Counted from the first letter of the stretch, positions 21,973 through 32,882 are shown. The stretch is DNA of 64,000 nucleotides from an uncultured Marinoscillum sp. (GCA_902626505.1 CACOFQ010000004.1:51333-115332); one strand, 5' to 3'. Numbers and translations: made by a program. The notes: generated by a model not told the origin, from the sequence alone.

Positions 21973-22713
21973 GTGAGATTTTTTATTGAGATATCATATT
22001 TTGGAAAAAATTTTCATGGATGGCAAATTCAAGAAAATGCTTCTACAATTCAAGAAGAAGTTGATAATGCTTTATCGACACTGCTAAAGATAAAAATAAA
22101 AACATTAGGTAGTGGAAGAACAGATTCAGGAGTTCATGCTTTAAACCAAGTTGCTCATTTTGATTATCACAAATCACTTGATGAGTCTTTTCTATATCGA
22201 TTAAATGCATTTCTTTCAAAGGATATAGCAATTAATTCAATTAAGAAAGTAAAAGATGGTGTTAATGCAAGATTTGATGCAATAAGTAGGGAATATATTT
22301 ATAAAATACATTCTATAAAATCTTCCTTTTTAAATGATAGGTCATTATTTTATCCAAAAAAAATAAGTATGGATCTTATAAATGATGCATGTGCAATTCT
22401 TGTAAAACATACTGATTTTAAAACATTTTCAAAAGTTAAAACAGATGTCAATAACTATAATTGTCAAATAAGTAAAGCTGAAATTAAAAAAGAAGGCTAT
22501 AATTATTATTTTACTATTTCTTCGGATAGATTCCTAAGAGGAATGGTTAGAGCAATTATGGGAACAATGATTAAAATTAATGAAGGAAAAATAAGTTTAG
22601 ATACACTTAATGAAATTATATTAAAACAAAACAGAAAATACGGTGGTCCCTCAGTTCCGGCTCATGGTTTATACCTTAGCAAAGTTTTGTATGATAAAGA
22701 GATATACATATGA
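21973..22713 (+). CDS. truA: tRNA pseudouridine(38-40) synthase
   Basis: YFGKNFHGWQIQ, GSGRTDSGVHALNQVAHFD, FLRGMVRAIMGTMI. Confidence 0.95.
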   Translation: MRFFIEISYFGKNFHGWQIQENASTIQEEVDNALSTLLKIKIKTLGSGRTDSGVHALNQVAHFDYHKSLDESFLYRLNAFLSKDIAINSIKKVKDGVNARFDAISREYIYKIHSIKSSFLNDRSLFYPKKISMDLINDACAILVKHTDFKTFSKVKTDVNNYNCQISKAEIKKEGYNYYFTISSDRFLRGMVRAIMGTMIKINEGKISLDTLNEIILKQNRKYGGPSVPAHGLYLSKVLYDKEIYI

Positions 22714-24473
22714 AAGATAAGAATATAAGTGGAAACTTATTTGATTTAAAAATCTTAAACAGACTTTTTGTTTTTTGTAAGCCATATATGGGGGTTTTTT
22801 ATGCCTTAATATTTTTGACATTAAGCCTATCTATTCTTCAGCCAATTAGACCTTTTATAACGCAAATTATTATTGATGACTATGTAAGTTTAAATGATAT
22901 TGAAGGTTTAAGGAAGATGATAATTTTATTATTTGGATTGTTAATTTTGAATGCCATTGTCATGTATTTTCACACCTATCTATCCGGGTGGCTTGGTCAA
23001 AATATTATAAAAGATATAAGAATTAAGTTATTTTCTCATTTACAAAACTTTAAACTTCAATTTTTTGATAAAACTCCAATTGGAAGAATAGTTACTAGAA
23101 ATGTGTCTGATATAGAAACTATTGCAGATATATTCGGTCAAGGAATTGCTGCAATTATTGGAGATGTTCTTCAACTATTTGGAATAGTTTTTTTGATGTT
23201 TTATATAAACTGGAAATTAACTTTAATAAGTTTAGCTACGTTACCTTTCCTCTTTTTAACTACTTATATTTTTAAGGAAAAGGTAAAACGTTCATTTAAT
23301 AATGTTAGAAATGCAGTTGCTAGCCTCAATTCTTATGTTCAGGAACATATCATTGGAATGAATATTGTTCAAATTTTTGGGAATGAGAAAAAAGAATATG
23401 AAAGATTTCAGAAGATAAATGAGACACATTTAAAAGCTAACTTAAAGGCTGTTCTTTATTACTCTATTTATTTCCCAGTAATGGAATTGTTTACCTCAAT
23501 TGGTTTGGGTTTACTTATCTGGTATGGCTCAAATCAGTTATTTACAGAAGAAGTTACTTTAGGAGTTTTAGTTGCGTTTATTATGTATTTACAGTTATTT
23601 TTTAGACCGATAAGAGCAATTGCAGATAGATTTAATACTCTTCAGATGGGTGTTGTTAGTTCAAAAAGAATATTTGATTTACTAGATAGAAAAGAGAGGA
23701 TTAGTTCAAATGAAAAATTATATGATGTTCAATTAAAAGGAGATGTAGAATTCAAAGATGTTTGGTTCGCTTACAATAATGATGATTATATCTTGAAAAA
23801 TATATCTTTTAAAATAAACCCCGGAGAGTCAGTAGGATTTGTTGGGGCAACAGGATCTGGCAAAACATCAATAATTAATCTTATTAATAGATTTTATGAT
23901 TTTCAGAAAGGAAAAATTTTAGTTGATGGTAACGATATAAAGGATTATAATTTGGCTTCATTAAGAAATAATTTAGGATTAGTTTCTCAAGATGTTTTCC
24001 TTTTCTCAGATACTATATATAATAATATTACTTTATTTAATGACTCTATAAAAGAAGATGAAGTATGGAATGCAATTAAAAAAGTAGGTGCTGAAAAATT
24101 TATAAATAAACTACCAAGGAAATTAAAATTTGATGTAAAGGAAAGAGGAATTTCTCTTTCAGTTGGACAACGACAATTAATTTCATGTATTAGAATTATG
24201 TTGTATGATCCAAAGATTATTCTTCTTGACGAAGCTACCTCTTCAGTTGATTCAGAATCTGAAATGATGATTCAAAATGCTATTTCAGAAATTCTAAAAA
24301 ATAGAACCTCCATTGTTGTAGCTCATAGATTATCAACAATAAAAGAAGTAGATAAAATTGTAGTACTTGATTCTGGGGGTATTAAAGAAATTGGGAGTCA
24401 TAAAGATTTATTGAAAAGAAATGGTTTCTACAATAAACTTTATGAAATGCAATATAAAAATATAGCTTACTAA
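22710..24473 (+). CDS. ABC transporter, ATP-binding and permease (exporter type)
   Basis: TM domain; GATGSGKTSIINLINRFYDF, LSVGQRQLISCIRIM, IILLDEATSSVD. Confidence 0.93.
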   Translation: MKDKNISGNLFDLKILNRLFVFCKPYMGVFYALIFLTLSLSILQPIRPFITQIIIDDYVSLNDIEGLRKMIILLFGLLILNAIVMYFHTYLSGWLGQNIIKDIRIKLFSHLQNFKLQFFDKTPIGRIVTRNVSDIETIADIFGQGIAAIIGDVLQLFGIVFLMFYINWKLTLISLATLPFLFLTTYIFKEKVKRSFNNVRNAVASLNSYVQEHIIGMNIVQIFGNEKKEYERFQKINETHLKANLKAVLYYSIYFPVMELFTSIGLGLLIWYGSNQLFTEEVTLGVLVAFIMYLQLFFRPIRAIADRFNTLQMGVVSSKRIFDLLDRKERISSNEKLYDVQLKGDVEFKDVWFAYNNDDYILKNISFKINPGESVGFVGATGSGKTSIINLINRFYDFQKGKILVDGNDIKDYNLASLRNNLGLVSQDVFLFSDTIYNNITLFNDSIKEDEVWNAIKKVGAEKFINKLPRKLKFDVKERGISLSVGQRQLISCIRIMLYDPKIILLDEATSSVDSESEMMIQNAISEILKNRTSIVVAHRLSTIKEVDKIVVLDSGGIKEIGSHKDLLKRNGFYNKLYEMQYKNIAY

Positions 24474-26243
24474 TTATAACTGTTTATCACTTTCAAGTTG
24501 TTGTTTATACAGATCAAAATAGATCCCTTTTTTTTCTAGAAGACTTTTGTGATTACCTTCTTCTTTAATTTTTCCCGAATCAATTACAATAATCTTTTTT
24601 GCTAGTTTGACGGATGAGATTCTATGTGAAATAATTATCGATGTTCTATTAATCATAATTTTTTTCATATTTTCAAGGATAACATTTTCCGTTTTAGTAT
24701 CTACTGCCGAAAGGCAATCATCTAAAATTAAGATTTTAGGTTGCTTTATTATAGCTCTAGCAATAGATACTCTTTGTTTCTGACCGCCAGACAATGTTAT
24801 TCCTCTTTCACCAATTTTTGTTTTGAATTTTTCAGGAAAAGAATTTATGTTTCTAATTAAATCAGCATTCTCTGCGGCTTCCTTAACTAAATCAAAACTC
24901 TTATTTTCTGTTCCAAATAATATGTTGTTTTCAATGGTGTCTGAGAATAGGAAAACGTCTTGGGGAACATAGCCAATCTGTTTTCTAAAGTGTATGATGT
25001 CAAGTTTTTTAATATCATTATCGTCAATTAAAATTTTCCCCTTATCAGCATCAAATAATCTTAATATGCTATTAGCTATTGTACTTTTTCCTGATCCTGT
25101 CAAACCAATAATACCTAATGATTCTCCAGGGTTAATCATAAAAGACACATTATTCATTCCTTTAATCTTTGTGTCGGAATATTCATAAAAAACATTTTTA
25201 AACTCAATTTTACCTTTAAGATTAATCTTCTTATTATCAGATAAAATTATATCAGATTTTTCCTCAAGAAACTCATTGATTCTTTTCTGAGAAGCGGATG
25301 CTCTTTGGATAATGCTTGTAATCCAACCTAAAGCTGTTACTGGCCATGTTAACAGATAGACGTAAATTAAAAACTCAGCTATATTTCCAATTGATAAATT
25401 TCCTTCAAAAACTTCTAATGCTCCAACATAAACCGTAATTATTATACTTAGACCAATTAGAGTCATTATTACCGGAAAAAATAAAGCTAGAACAAACTGA
25501 AGTCCTATAGATTTATTTTTATACTCTTTACTTTTTGTTGTAAAAACTCTTTCAAAATTAATTTCTCTGACGAATGATTTTATTAGTCTTATCCCTGAGA
25601 AAGTTTCTTGGACATAAGTAGATAAATCAGATAAAGACTCTTGTATTTGCTCTGACCTTTTATTAATTATATTTTGTACTAAATATATAGAAACTACTAG
25701 TAGAGGTAACGGCATTAAACTATAAAATGCTAAATTTTTATTAATATAAAACATAAAGGGGATAACCATTAACATCAAAATAGTAACATTCATTCCATAC
25801 ATCAAGGCAGGACCTAAGTACATCCTTACTTTACTTACATCTTCAGAAATTCTATTCATTAAATCTCCGGTATTATTTTTTTTATAAAATTTAAGAGGAA
25901 GGGTTTGGTAGTGATAAAAAATCTCGTTTTTTAAATCATACTCAATTTTCCTAGACGCAACAATTATTGTTTGTCGCATCATATACATGAAAAATCCCCT
26001 TATTAGTGCTGCAAAAATTATTGCTGAAGAGTAAAATAAAACATCTTTTAAGATTTCTTCTTTTAGTATATTATTTCCCAAAGAATACTCTTTATAACCA
26101 TTTTCAATAAGATTAAATGTCTCTCTTATTAATGTGGCTGGAACGATTGCAAAGGCTGTTGATATAAATATAAATAACCCTCCAATGGTGTAGTAATATT
26201 TGTACTTTATAAGGTATTTATTTAAATAGGATAGGTCTTTCAA
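24474..26243 (-). CDS. ABC transporter, ATP-binding and permease (exporter type)
   Basis: TM domain; GLTGSGKSTIANSILRLFDADKG, LSGGQKQRVSIARAI, ILILDDCLSAVD. Confidence 0.93.
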   Translation of the reverse strand: MKDLSYLNKYLIKYKYYYTIGGLFIFISTAFAIVPATLIRETFNLIENGYKEYSLGNNILKEEILKDVLFYSSAIIFAALIRGFFMYMMRQTIIVASRKIEYDLKNEIFYHYQTLPLKFYKKNNTGDLMNRISEDVSKVRMYLGPALMYGMNVTILMLMVIPFMFYINKNLAFYSLMPLPLLVVSIYLVQNIINKRSEQIQESLSDLSTYVQETFSGIRLIKSFVREINFERVFTTKSKEYKNKSIGLQFVLALFFPVIMTLIGLSIIITVYVGALEVFEGNLSIGNIAEFLIYVYLLTWPVTALGWITSIIQRASASQKRINEFLEEKSDIILSDNKKINLKGKIEFKNVFYEYSDTKIKGMNNVSFMINPGESLGIIGLTGSGKSTIANSILRLFDADKGKILIDDNDIKKLDIIHFRKQIGYVPQDVFLFSDTIENNILFGTENKSFDLVKEAAENADLIRNINSFPEKFKTKIGERGITLSGGQKQRVSIARAIIKQPKILILDDCLSAVDTKTENVILENMKKIMINRTSIIISHRISSVKLAKKIIVIDSGKIKEEGNHKSLLEKKGIYFDLYKQQLESDKQL

Positions 26244-26299
26244 ATTTTTATATAATTTTATGAATAACTAACTGTAAAACTATTATTTAAATCATAATT

Positions 26300-27367
26300 A
26301 TGAGCATAGATGAAAACAATTCCGTCTTTGAAAAAATTAAGAATGATAATCATGAACAACTTGTCTTTTGTAATGACGATTCTATTGGCTTGAAAGCAAT
26401 TATAGGCATTCATAATACTGTTCTTGGACCTGCAATTGGAGGAACAAGAATGTGGAATTATAATTCTGATGCAGCTGCGCTTAAAGACGTAATTAATTTA
26501 TCCAAGGCAATGAGTTATAAATCATCTCTTGCAGGATTAAATGCTGGAGGCGGTAAAGCTGTTATAATTGGTGATCCAAAAATCAAGTCTGAAAAGTTTA
26601 TAAAAAGGTTTGGAGATTTTATAAATGATTTAAATGGAAAATATTGGACTGCACAAGATGTTAATATGTCTACTCAAGATATTATTTGGATAAAAGAAAA
26701 GAGCAAATTTGTTGTAGGTCTACCAAAAGAGCACGGTGGACTTGGTGACTCTTCTTCTCCAACAGCATTTGGAGTATATATGGGAATAAAATCAGCTGTC
26801 AATCACATATCAGGACGAGATTCATTAGAAGGAAAGAAAGTTTTAGTTCAAGGTGTTGGTAATGTAGGAAGAAAATTAGTTGATCATCTATTAAAAGAAA
26901 ATGCTAATGTTGCCATATGTGATATTAATCAAAAAAATATCGATTTAATGTCTGATAAAAACATAACAGTAGTTAATCCTGAAAATATTTATGATAATTT
27001 TTATGATATTATTTCTCCTTGTGCTTTAGGGGGTATTATAAATAATAACTCATTGAAAGATATAAAGTGTGATATAATTGCAGGAGCTGCAAATAATCAG
27101 TTAGAAAATGATACTGATGTCCCAGAAGAACTTAATATCAAGAAAATATTATATGTGCCTGACTTCCTAATTAATGCTGGTGGAATCATAAGTGTTTATC
27201 ATGAGCAGATTAATGATATAGATTTTAAAAAAGTCATGGAGATGACAGGCTTAATATATGATAAGGTAAGTTCAGTAATAAAACATTCTGATGAAAATAA
27301 AATTTCAACTAACTCCTCTGCTATACAGATAGCGAAAGATAGAATTAAAGAAAATTCTAAAAAGTAA
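26300..27367 (+). CDS. Glu/Leu/Phe/Val dehydrogenase (leucine dehydrogenase-like)
   Basis: GPAIGGTRMW, LSKAMSYKSSLAGLNAGGGKAVI, VQGVGNVGRKLVDHL, ITVVNP. Confidence 0.9.
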   Translation: MSIDENNSVFEKIKNDNHEQLVFCNDDSIGLKAIIGIHNTVLGPAIGGTRMWNYNSDAAALKDVINLSKAMSYKSSLAGLNAGGGKAVIIGDPKIKSEKFIKRFGDFINDLNGKYWTAQDVNMSTQDIIWIKEKSKFVVGLPKEHGGLGDSSSPTAFGVYMGIKSAVNHISGRDSLEGKKVLVQGVGNVGRKLVDHLLKENANVAICDINQKNIDLMSDKNITVVNPENIYDNFYDIISPCALGGIINNNSLKDIKCDIIAGAANNQLENDTDVPEELNIKKILYVPDFLINAGGIISVYHEQINDIDFKKVMEMTGLIYDKVSSVIKHSDENKISTNSSAIQIAKDRIKENSKK

Positions 27368-27392
27368 TTACATTTGCACCTCGTTCTTTAAT

Positions 27393-28364
27393 TTGAAGCT
27401 TATGATAAACAGAAGATCCTTAAGGGTAAAAGTCTTACAGCTATTGTTTTCTTATTATAATCAAGTTATTCACAAACAAGATAAAAAAAAGCTTCAATTA
27501 GAAATTTCTAAACAACTTAATAAATCAATATTAGATATAGAAAAGTCATACTATGATATTATTTCCCTCTTAATAGTTTTTAAAAATATTAATGAGGAAA
27601 AAAAGATGATTGCTGAAGATGAGTTAATAAAGAAGAGTGCATTAAGGTTTAACCTTTCTAAAAACAGCATCATTAATTTTTTAGAGACGAATTCTTCAGT
27701 AATTGATGGATTGATAAAACATAAGAATGGTTGGAGCCCTAAAACTGAAAAAATTAGAAATTGGTATAATATTTTATTACAGCAGGAGTTTTATAAAACT
27801 TATATTTCTATAGAGCAACCATCTTTTGATGAAGATTATGATTTTTTGCAAAATTTGATTTTAAAATTTTTATTTAAATATGAAGATATTCAGAAGTCTT
27901 TTGAGGAAGATAACATTTTTTGGAATGAAGATTTCTTGATTGTAAAATCAATGATAAAAAAAACATTGAAAACTATTAATTCATCAAATTTTAATACATT
28001 TGCAACCGCAAGTTTATCTGAGGATATCAAAGATGACGTTAAATTTGCTTGCTCTTTGTTTGATTTTGTTATTGATAATTCAAATGAATATGATGAATAT
28101 ATATCTAAATTTGCTAAAAATTGGGATTTTGACAGAATATCATTAATGGATAGAACCATCTTAAGAATGGGGATAGGAGAAATGACAAATTTTAGTAATA
28201 TTCCTTTGAAAGTATCAATTAATGAGTGCATTGATATTGCAAAAAATTATAGTACTCCAAAGAGTGGAAAATTTATTAATGGTCTTTTAGATGTAATTTC
28301 ATTAAATTTGCTGAAAGAAGATAAAATAATTAAAACCGGAAAGGGTTTAATTGATAATAAATAA
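27393..28364 (+). CDS. nusB: Transcription antitermination factor NusB (extended form)
   Basis: RRSLRVKVLQLLFSYY N-terminus; C-terminal NWDFDRISLMDRTILRMGIGEMTNFSNIPLKVSINECIDIAKNYSTPKSGKFINGLLDVI. Confidence 0.92.
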   Translation: MKLMINRRSLRVKVLQLLFSYYNQVIHKQDKKKLQLEISKQLNKSILDIEKSYYDIISLLIVFKNINEEKKMIAEDELIKKSALRFNLSKNSIINFLETNSSVIDGLIKHKNGWSPKTEKIRNWYNILLQQEFYKTYISIEQPSFDEDYDFLQNLILKFLFKYEDIQKSFEEDNIFWNEDFLIVKSMIKKTLKTINSSNFNTFATASLSEDIKDDVKFACSLFDFVIDNSNEYDEYISKFAKNWDFDRISLMDRTILRMGIGEMTNFSNIPLKVSINECIDIAKNYSTPKSGKFINGLLDVISLNLLKEDKIIKTGKGLIDNK

Positions 28365-28370
28365 ATAATT

Positions 28371-28670
28371 ATGAGTAAAAATTCAACAAATTCATTTATT
28401 AGTCTTATAGTAGGATTAATTGTTGGTGGTGTTCTTGGTATTTTATTTGCCCCTGATAAGGGTAATAATACTAGAGATAGATTGACTTATAGATTAAATA
28501 AATATAAAAGAAAGTTAGAGGAGCTTTTAGATGAGATTATTGATGAAAAGGATTCAATAGATTCTGAAGCAAAAACCAAAAGTGAAAAAGTTGTAAATAA
28601 TGCTAAAACAAAAGCAGAAAAATTATTGAAAGATGTTGATGGTATTTTATCTAAAATCAAAGAAAATTAA
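28371..28670 (+). CDS. YtxH domain-containing protein
   Basis: FISLIVGLIVGGVLGILFAPDKGNNTRDRL, YtxH-like N-terminus. Confidence 0.75.
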   Translation: MSKNSTNSFISLIVGLIVGGVLGILFAPDKGNNTRDRLTYRLNKYKRKLEELLDEIIDEKDSIDSEAKTKSEKVVNNAKTKAEKLLKDVDGILSKIKEN

Positions 28671-28677
28671 AAATATT

Positions 28678-29145
28678 ATGAAAAAAATTATATCAATTTT
28701 ATTTAGTTCACTTCTTATTTCATGTGGATCTCAAGTTAGTGATTTAGAGTTAAGAGTAGCTAAACTTGAAACGGAAATTGCATCTATGAGAAAAGGTGGT
28801 GTAAGTACTATCGTTCCTGCTGGTGCTTTTCCAAAATTTACATTTAATGAAGAAGAATATAATTTTGGAGATATTAGAGATGGTGATATTGTAAGTCATG
28901 TTTTTAAATTTACAAATACTGGAAGTGCTCCGTTAATTATATCAAAAGCTACCGCTGCATGTGGATGTACTGTCCCTCAATGGCCAAGACAACCTATACC
29001 AGTGGGTGGTTCTGGAGAAATTAAAGTTCAATTTGATTCTAGTAACAAACCAGGTATGCAAAATAAAGTGGTTACAATTACAGCTAATACTGAGTCAAAG
29101 GTTAAAAAGTTATTAATTAGAGCACAGGTAAACCCTAGGTCTTAA
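28678..29145 (+). CDS. DUF1573 domain-containing lipoprotein
   Basis: Start moved to internal Met (MKKIISILFSSLLISCGS); FNFGDIRDGDIVSHVFKFTNTGSAPLIISKATAACGCTVPQWP. Confidence 0.88.
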   Translation: MKKIISILFSSLLISCGSQVSDLELRVAKLETEIASMRKGGVSTIVPAGAFPKFTFNEEEYNFGDIRDGDIVSHVFKFTNTGSAPLIISKATAACGCTVPQWPRQPIPVGGSGEIKVQFDSSNKPGMQNKVVTITANTESKVKKLLIRAQVNPRS

Positions 29146-29154
29146 TTATAACAT

Positions 29155-29442
29155 ATGATTTTATTACAATCATTTGGTTCGGGTTTTGCTCAGTTGTTTT
29201 TTCCTATTGCAATTATCGTAGTTGCTTACTTTTTTATATATAGGCCTGAGCAAAAAAGAAGAACAAATCAAAGTAACTTTATCTCTAATTTGAAGAAAGG
29301 AGATAGGGTTGTTACTGCTGGAGGATTACATGGTAAAATTATGTTGATTGATGAGAAATCTGTTACATTGGAAGTAGACAGAGGAACTAAGTTAAAATTT
29401 GATAAAAACTCTATCTCCTTTGAGATGTCAGGCTCAAAATAA
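29155..29442 (+). CDS. yajC: Preprotein translocase subunit YajC
   Basis: IAIIVVAYFFIYRPEQKRR..FISNLKKGDRVVTAGGLHGKI. Confidence 0.93.
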   Translation: MILLQSFGSGFAQLFFPIAIIVVAYFFIYRPEQKRRTNQSNFISNLKKGDRVVTAGGLHGKIMLIDEKSVTLEVDRGTKLKFDKNSISFEMSGSK

Positions 29443-29448
29443 ATAATT

Positions 29449-30351
29449 ATGAGGATTAATAATCCTTTAAAACTAATCTCTCAACCTAAAATATTCTTTT
29501 ATTGTTTCATAGCAGGTTTTCTGATTTGGTTTTTTAATGAATTAAATAATAGATCAAATGCATCCATGTATTATCCTATTAACTTTAAGTATGATATTAA
29601 AGAAGAGCATATTGAGGTTTTGTCTCCTCCTGATGCAATTCAAATATCAATTAATGGAACTGGATGGAATTTATTAAGAAATATATTAAAGATAAATATT
29701 CAAGCAATTGAATATAATATCAATAACCCGTTACAAACAAAGTTTATTTTATCTAATTCACTATTACCTTCTGTCTCTCAGTCATTAGAAAATGTAAACT
29801 TAAATTATATAATTACGGATTCAATATTTTTAAATATTGAAAATACAATGGGTAAAGAATTAGATGTTTTGATTGATTCTTCAAGTATTTCAATTGCAGA
29901 TGGTTTTGAAAGGGTTAGTGATTTTACTTTATCTCATAATAAGATTTACATTGAAGGGCCTCAGTCAATAATAAATTCTTTGCCTAATACATATCTTCTT
30001 AAATCTGATAATATAATCAATATAAGTTCAAATTTTGATGAGGATATTATAATAGAAAAGATAGATAAAGATATATTAGTAAATCCTGAATCAATTAACC
30101 TTAGTTTTAAAATTGAAGAATTTGTTCAAGAAGAAATAATACTTAAAGTTAATTTTCAAGATGAAAATTTTAAAATAGATACTTCGGTAACAGTATTATA
30201 TAAAATGAAGAAAGGAGATGAACCAATATCTGATGATTCATTGTTTGTTAATTTAAGAAAAAAAGATGGTTATCTTATCCCAGAGGTTAATGGCATTCAG
30301 GATGTTCAAATTTTAAATATTTATCCCAATTCATTTATATTAGATAAATGA
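29449..30351 (+). CDS. YbbR-like domain-containing protein
   Basis: N-terminal TM followed by YbbR-like beta repeats; located between yajC and coaE. Confidence 0.65.
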   Translation: MRINNPLKLISQPKIFFYCFIAGFLIWFFNELNNRSNASMYYPINFKYDIKEEHIEVLSPPDAIQISINGTGWNLLRNILKINIQAIEYNINNPLQTKFILSNSLLPSVSQSLENVNLNYIITDSIFLNIENTMGKELDVLIDSSSISIADGFERVSDFTLSHNKIYIEGPQSIINSLPNTYLLKSDNIINISSNFDEDIIIEKIDKDILVNPESINLSFKIEEFVQEEIILKVNFQDENFKIDTSVTVLYKMKKGDEPISDDSLFVNLRKKDGYLIPEVNGIQDVQILNIYPNSFILDK

Positions 30352-30929
30352 AGCCTAAATTAATCGGTATTACTGGTGGTATTGGATCAGGAAAGTCTAC
30401 TGTATCAGACATATTAAAACACTTAGGATATAAAATTTATAATTCTGATTTAAGAGCAAAAGAATTAATAAGGGGGTCAGTTATTAAAGATAAATTAGTA
30501 AATGCTTTTGGAGATAGGATCCTCAAAAATGATAAGTTAGATAAAAAGCTATTATCAGAAATTATATTTGAAAATAAATCAGCTCTTAAGAATATAAACT
30601 CAATTATTCACCCTGAAGTAAAAAAAGATTTTAAAAACTGGGTTAAAAACAACTCAAAGAATAAAACTTTATTCAAAGAATCTGCTCTTCTTTTTGAATC
30701 TGGAACTTATAATGATCTTGATAAAATAATATTAATAATTGCAGATAAGGATTTAAGAATTTCACGAGTTTTAGAGAGAGATAAAAATAGGTCAAAAAAA
30801 GAAATTGAGTCTATAATAAATAACCAGATTAGTGAAAAAGAAGCAATTAAATGTGCAGATGTAATTATTGAGAATAATCAAAAAAAAATGCTACTTCCTA
30901 AGGTAATTAAAGAACTTGAAAAGTTGTAA
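30348..30929 (+). CDS. coaE: Dephospho-CoA kinase
   Basis: IGITGGIGSGKSTVSDILKHLGYKIYNSD, INSIIHPEVKKDF. Confidence 0.95.
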   Translation: MKPKLIGITGGIGSGKSTVSDILKHLGYKIYNSDLRAKELIRGSVIKDKLVNAFGDRILKNDKLDKKLLSEIIFENKSALKNINSIIHPEVKKDFKNWVKNNSKNKTLFKESALLFESGTYNDLDKIILIIADKDLRISRVLERDKNRSKKEIESIINNQISEKEAIKCADVIIENNQKKMLLPKVIKELEKL

Positions 30930-30954
30930 TCTAAGTATTTGATGGAATATATTC

Positions 30955-31377
30955 TTACATATTAAATTCGCTTTTCATTATCATAGCTGAATGGATTAAA
31001 GTTGATGATAACTTTCCCTCAGAATTATATAATTCTCCTTTTATTGTAACAATATTTTTTCCTTTTTTAATTATTTCTGCTGTTGCTATTGCTTTGCCAA
31101 TGAACAAAGGTCTGTGATGAATAGTATGAAGATTCGTAGAGTTAGGGTACTCTTTTCCTCTAGCTTCATATATAAATAATAAGCTTGTTACATCATCGAG
31201 CATAGAGTTCATTTGACCACCTTGAACTGTACCACTAGGATTTAGAGTTTCAGGTATAAACTCACCTTCAAGTTTTAGGAATCCATCTTTATATTCTAAA
31301 AACTTAAAATTAAAAAGCTTTCCTGTGCCACCATTTTCCTTGTGAAACTTTAAATATTCATTAAAATCATTTTTCAT
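30955..31377 (-). CDS. PaaI/hotdog-fold thioesterase
   Basis: GTVQGGQMNSMLDDVTSLL, TNLHTIHHRPLFIGKAIATAEIIKKGKNIVTIKGEL. Confidence 0.8.
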   Translation of the reverse strand: MKNDFNEYLKFHKENGGTGKLFNFKFLEYKDGFLKLEGEFIPETLNPSGTVQGGQMNSMLDDVTSLLFIYEARGKEYPNSTNLHTIHHRPLFIGKAIATAEIIKKGKNIVTIKGELYNSEGKLSSTLIHSAMIMKSEFNM

Positions 31378-31521
31378 AACTTAAGTTTAAGGTTTGAACT
31401 TTTAATAATAATAATGTTTTCATTAATAACAATCTTATTATCTATATAATAAAAAAATAATTAGATATAATTAATTTTTCTATAGATTAGCAAGAATCAA
31501 TTTAAGTTAAAATTAATTATT

Positions 31522-32073
31522 ATGATAAAATCTCTAAAACTTATACTCTATATTCCAATTCTATTCTTTATGTTCAATTGTGGTGGGCCTAATAAAGAAC
31601 AAAAACAAGTATTAGATTCTCAGGCTCAGTTAGAAAAAGATCTCGAAATGTATAAATATGTTTGGAGTCGTTTTTTTGAAGGTGATACAGCTATAGTTAG
31701 TGATAAATATTTTTCAGATGATGTTGTTGTTGTTACTGCTGAGGGTAATCTTGTAGGAGTTGAAGCAGTAAAAAATTTTTATTTAAATTATTTTCTAGGA
31801 TTCTCTGATGTTGAATTTACAATTGTTGATGCTTTTGGTCAAGGTGATAAAATTGTTAAGTATTGGAATTTCAAGGGAACTCATACTGGAAACTTTTTTG
31901 GTATTCCAGCCTCTGGAAATAAATTAGATTTATCTGGGACCACTCTTGTAAGTATAAAAGATGGAAAAATTTCTAGAGAACAAGATTTTTTCGATATGAT
32001 GTCGATGCTAAACCAACTTCAACAAAACTCTGGTGATGTAACTATAGATGCTCAAAATCAAGGAGTCCTTTAA
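31522..32073 (+). CDS. NTF2/SnoaL-like lipoprotein
   Basis: Lipobox (FMFNCGG); SnoaL-like VKNFYLNYFLGFSDVEFTIVDAFGQGDKIVKYWNFKGTHTG..GIPASG. Confidence 0.75.
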   Translation: MIKSLKLILYIPILFFMFNCGGPNKEQKQVLDSQAQLEKDLEMYKYVWSRFFEGDTAIVSDKYFSDDVVVVTAEGNLVGVEAVKNFYLNYFLGFSDVEFTIVDAFGQGDKIVKYWNFKGTHTGNFFGIPASGNKLDLSGTTLVSIKDGKISREQDFFDMMSMLNQLQQNSGDVTIDAQNQGVL

Positions 32074-32878
32074 ATATTCAAAATTGCTTAAAAAAATATT
32101 GTTTTTATTCTTTCTTGTTTTTTCATGTGCGGATAACTCTGATTTAGCAAATATTGATTTCACTCAACATGTAGATTCTAATAACCTTAGAATTTTTGGT
32201 AAAGAAGATGTTAGCATTGAGTTCTTAAATAAGGTAGCGCAATCGTATGATGCTATGCTTAAAGAGAATCAAAATATTGATCAGTCTATGCGATCAAAAT
32301 ATCTTCAAACCTCAAAAGATGAACATGTTTATCAGCGTGTTGGTTTAGAAGAATCATTCAGTAAGAATAAACAATATGCTCATAATACTGATGTTCCTAG
32401 ACCATATAAACATAACTGTACAGATTTTATTTGGGAAGAAAACCAAGGTGGCCCAAGACAAATTAATGAAGTTATCGAACATCTATTACACACAGTAACA
32501 GCAGTAATTTTAAACCTTGCCTATCCAAATGATTGGGGATATATGAACTCGTCTTCAAGACTAAGGCAGGCGACTCAAGAAGCAATAGATAAAGGCGTAT
32601 ATAATGTATCAGATTATGATGAAATTAAAGGAGATAAAGAGGGATATAATAAAATTATAACTCAAGAATACGCATACTGGCTTATTCTAGCAGAATGGGA
32701 TTATTTTGTGGTTTCTGGAAATCAGGAAGATGGAATGACTGGAAATGGGGAATTCACCTTAGGAACACCAAATGAAATCAGAGAGCAATTACCATTAGGA
32801 CATCAGCTTTATTTAGACTATGCTGAAAAAATATTAACAGAGCCAGATAAACAACTAATAGAGTCATTGTTTAAATAA
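32048..32878 (+). CDS. Uncharacterised lipoprotein with EVIEHLLHT motif
   Basis: Lipobox LVFSCAD; conserved-looking NEVIEHLLHTVTAVILNLAYP..QEYAYW; no confident family. Confidence 0.6.
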   Translation: MLKIKESFKYSKLLKKILFLFFLVFSCADNSDLANIDFTQHVDSNNLRIFGKEDVSIEFLNKVAQSYDAMLKENQNIDQSMRSKYLQTSKDEHVYQRVGLEESFSKNKQYAHNTDVPRPYKHNCTDFIWEENQGGPRQINEVIEHLLHTVTAVILNLAYPNDWGYMNSSSRLRQATQEAIDKGVYNVSDYDEIKGDKEGYNKIITQEYAYWLILAEWDYFVVSGNQEDGMTGNGEFTLGTPNEIREQLPLGHQLYLDYAEKILTEPDKQLIESLFK

Positions 32879-32882
32879 TTAT

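Noticed and set aside
22710-26243. The two ABC exporters as one heterodimeric operon
   Set aside because: They are convergent, not co-transcribed; each could act as a homodimer or pair with the other, but the sequence does not show this.
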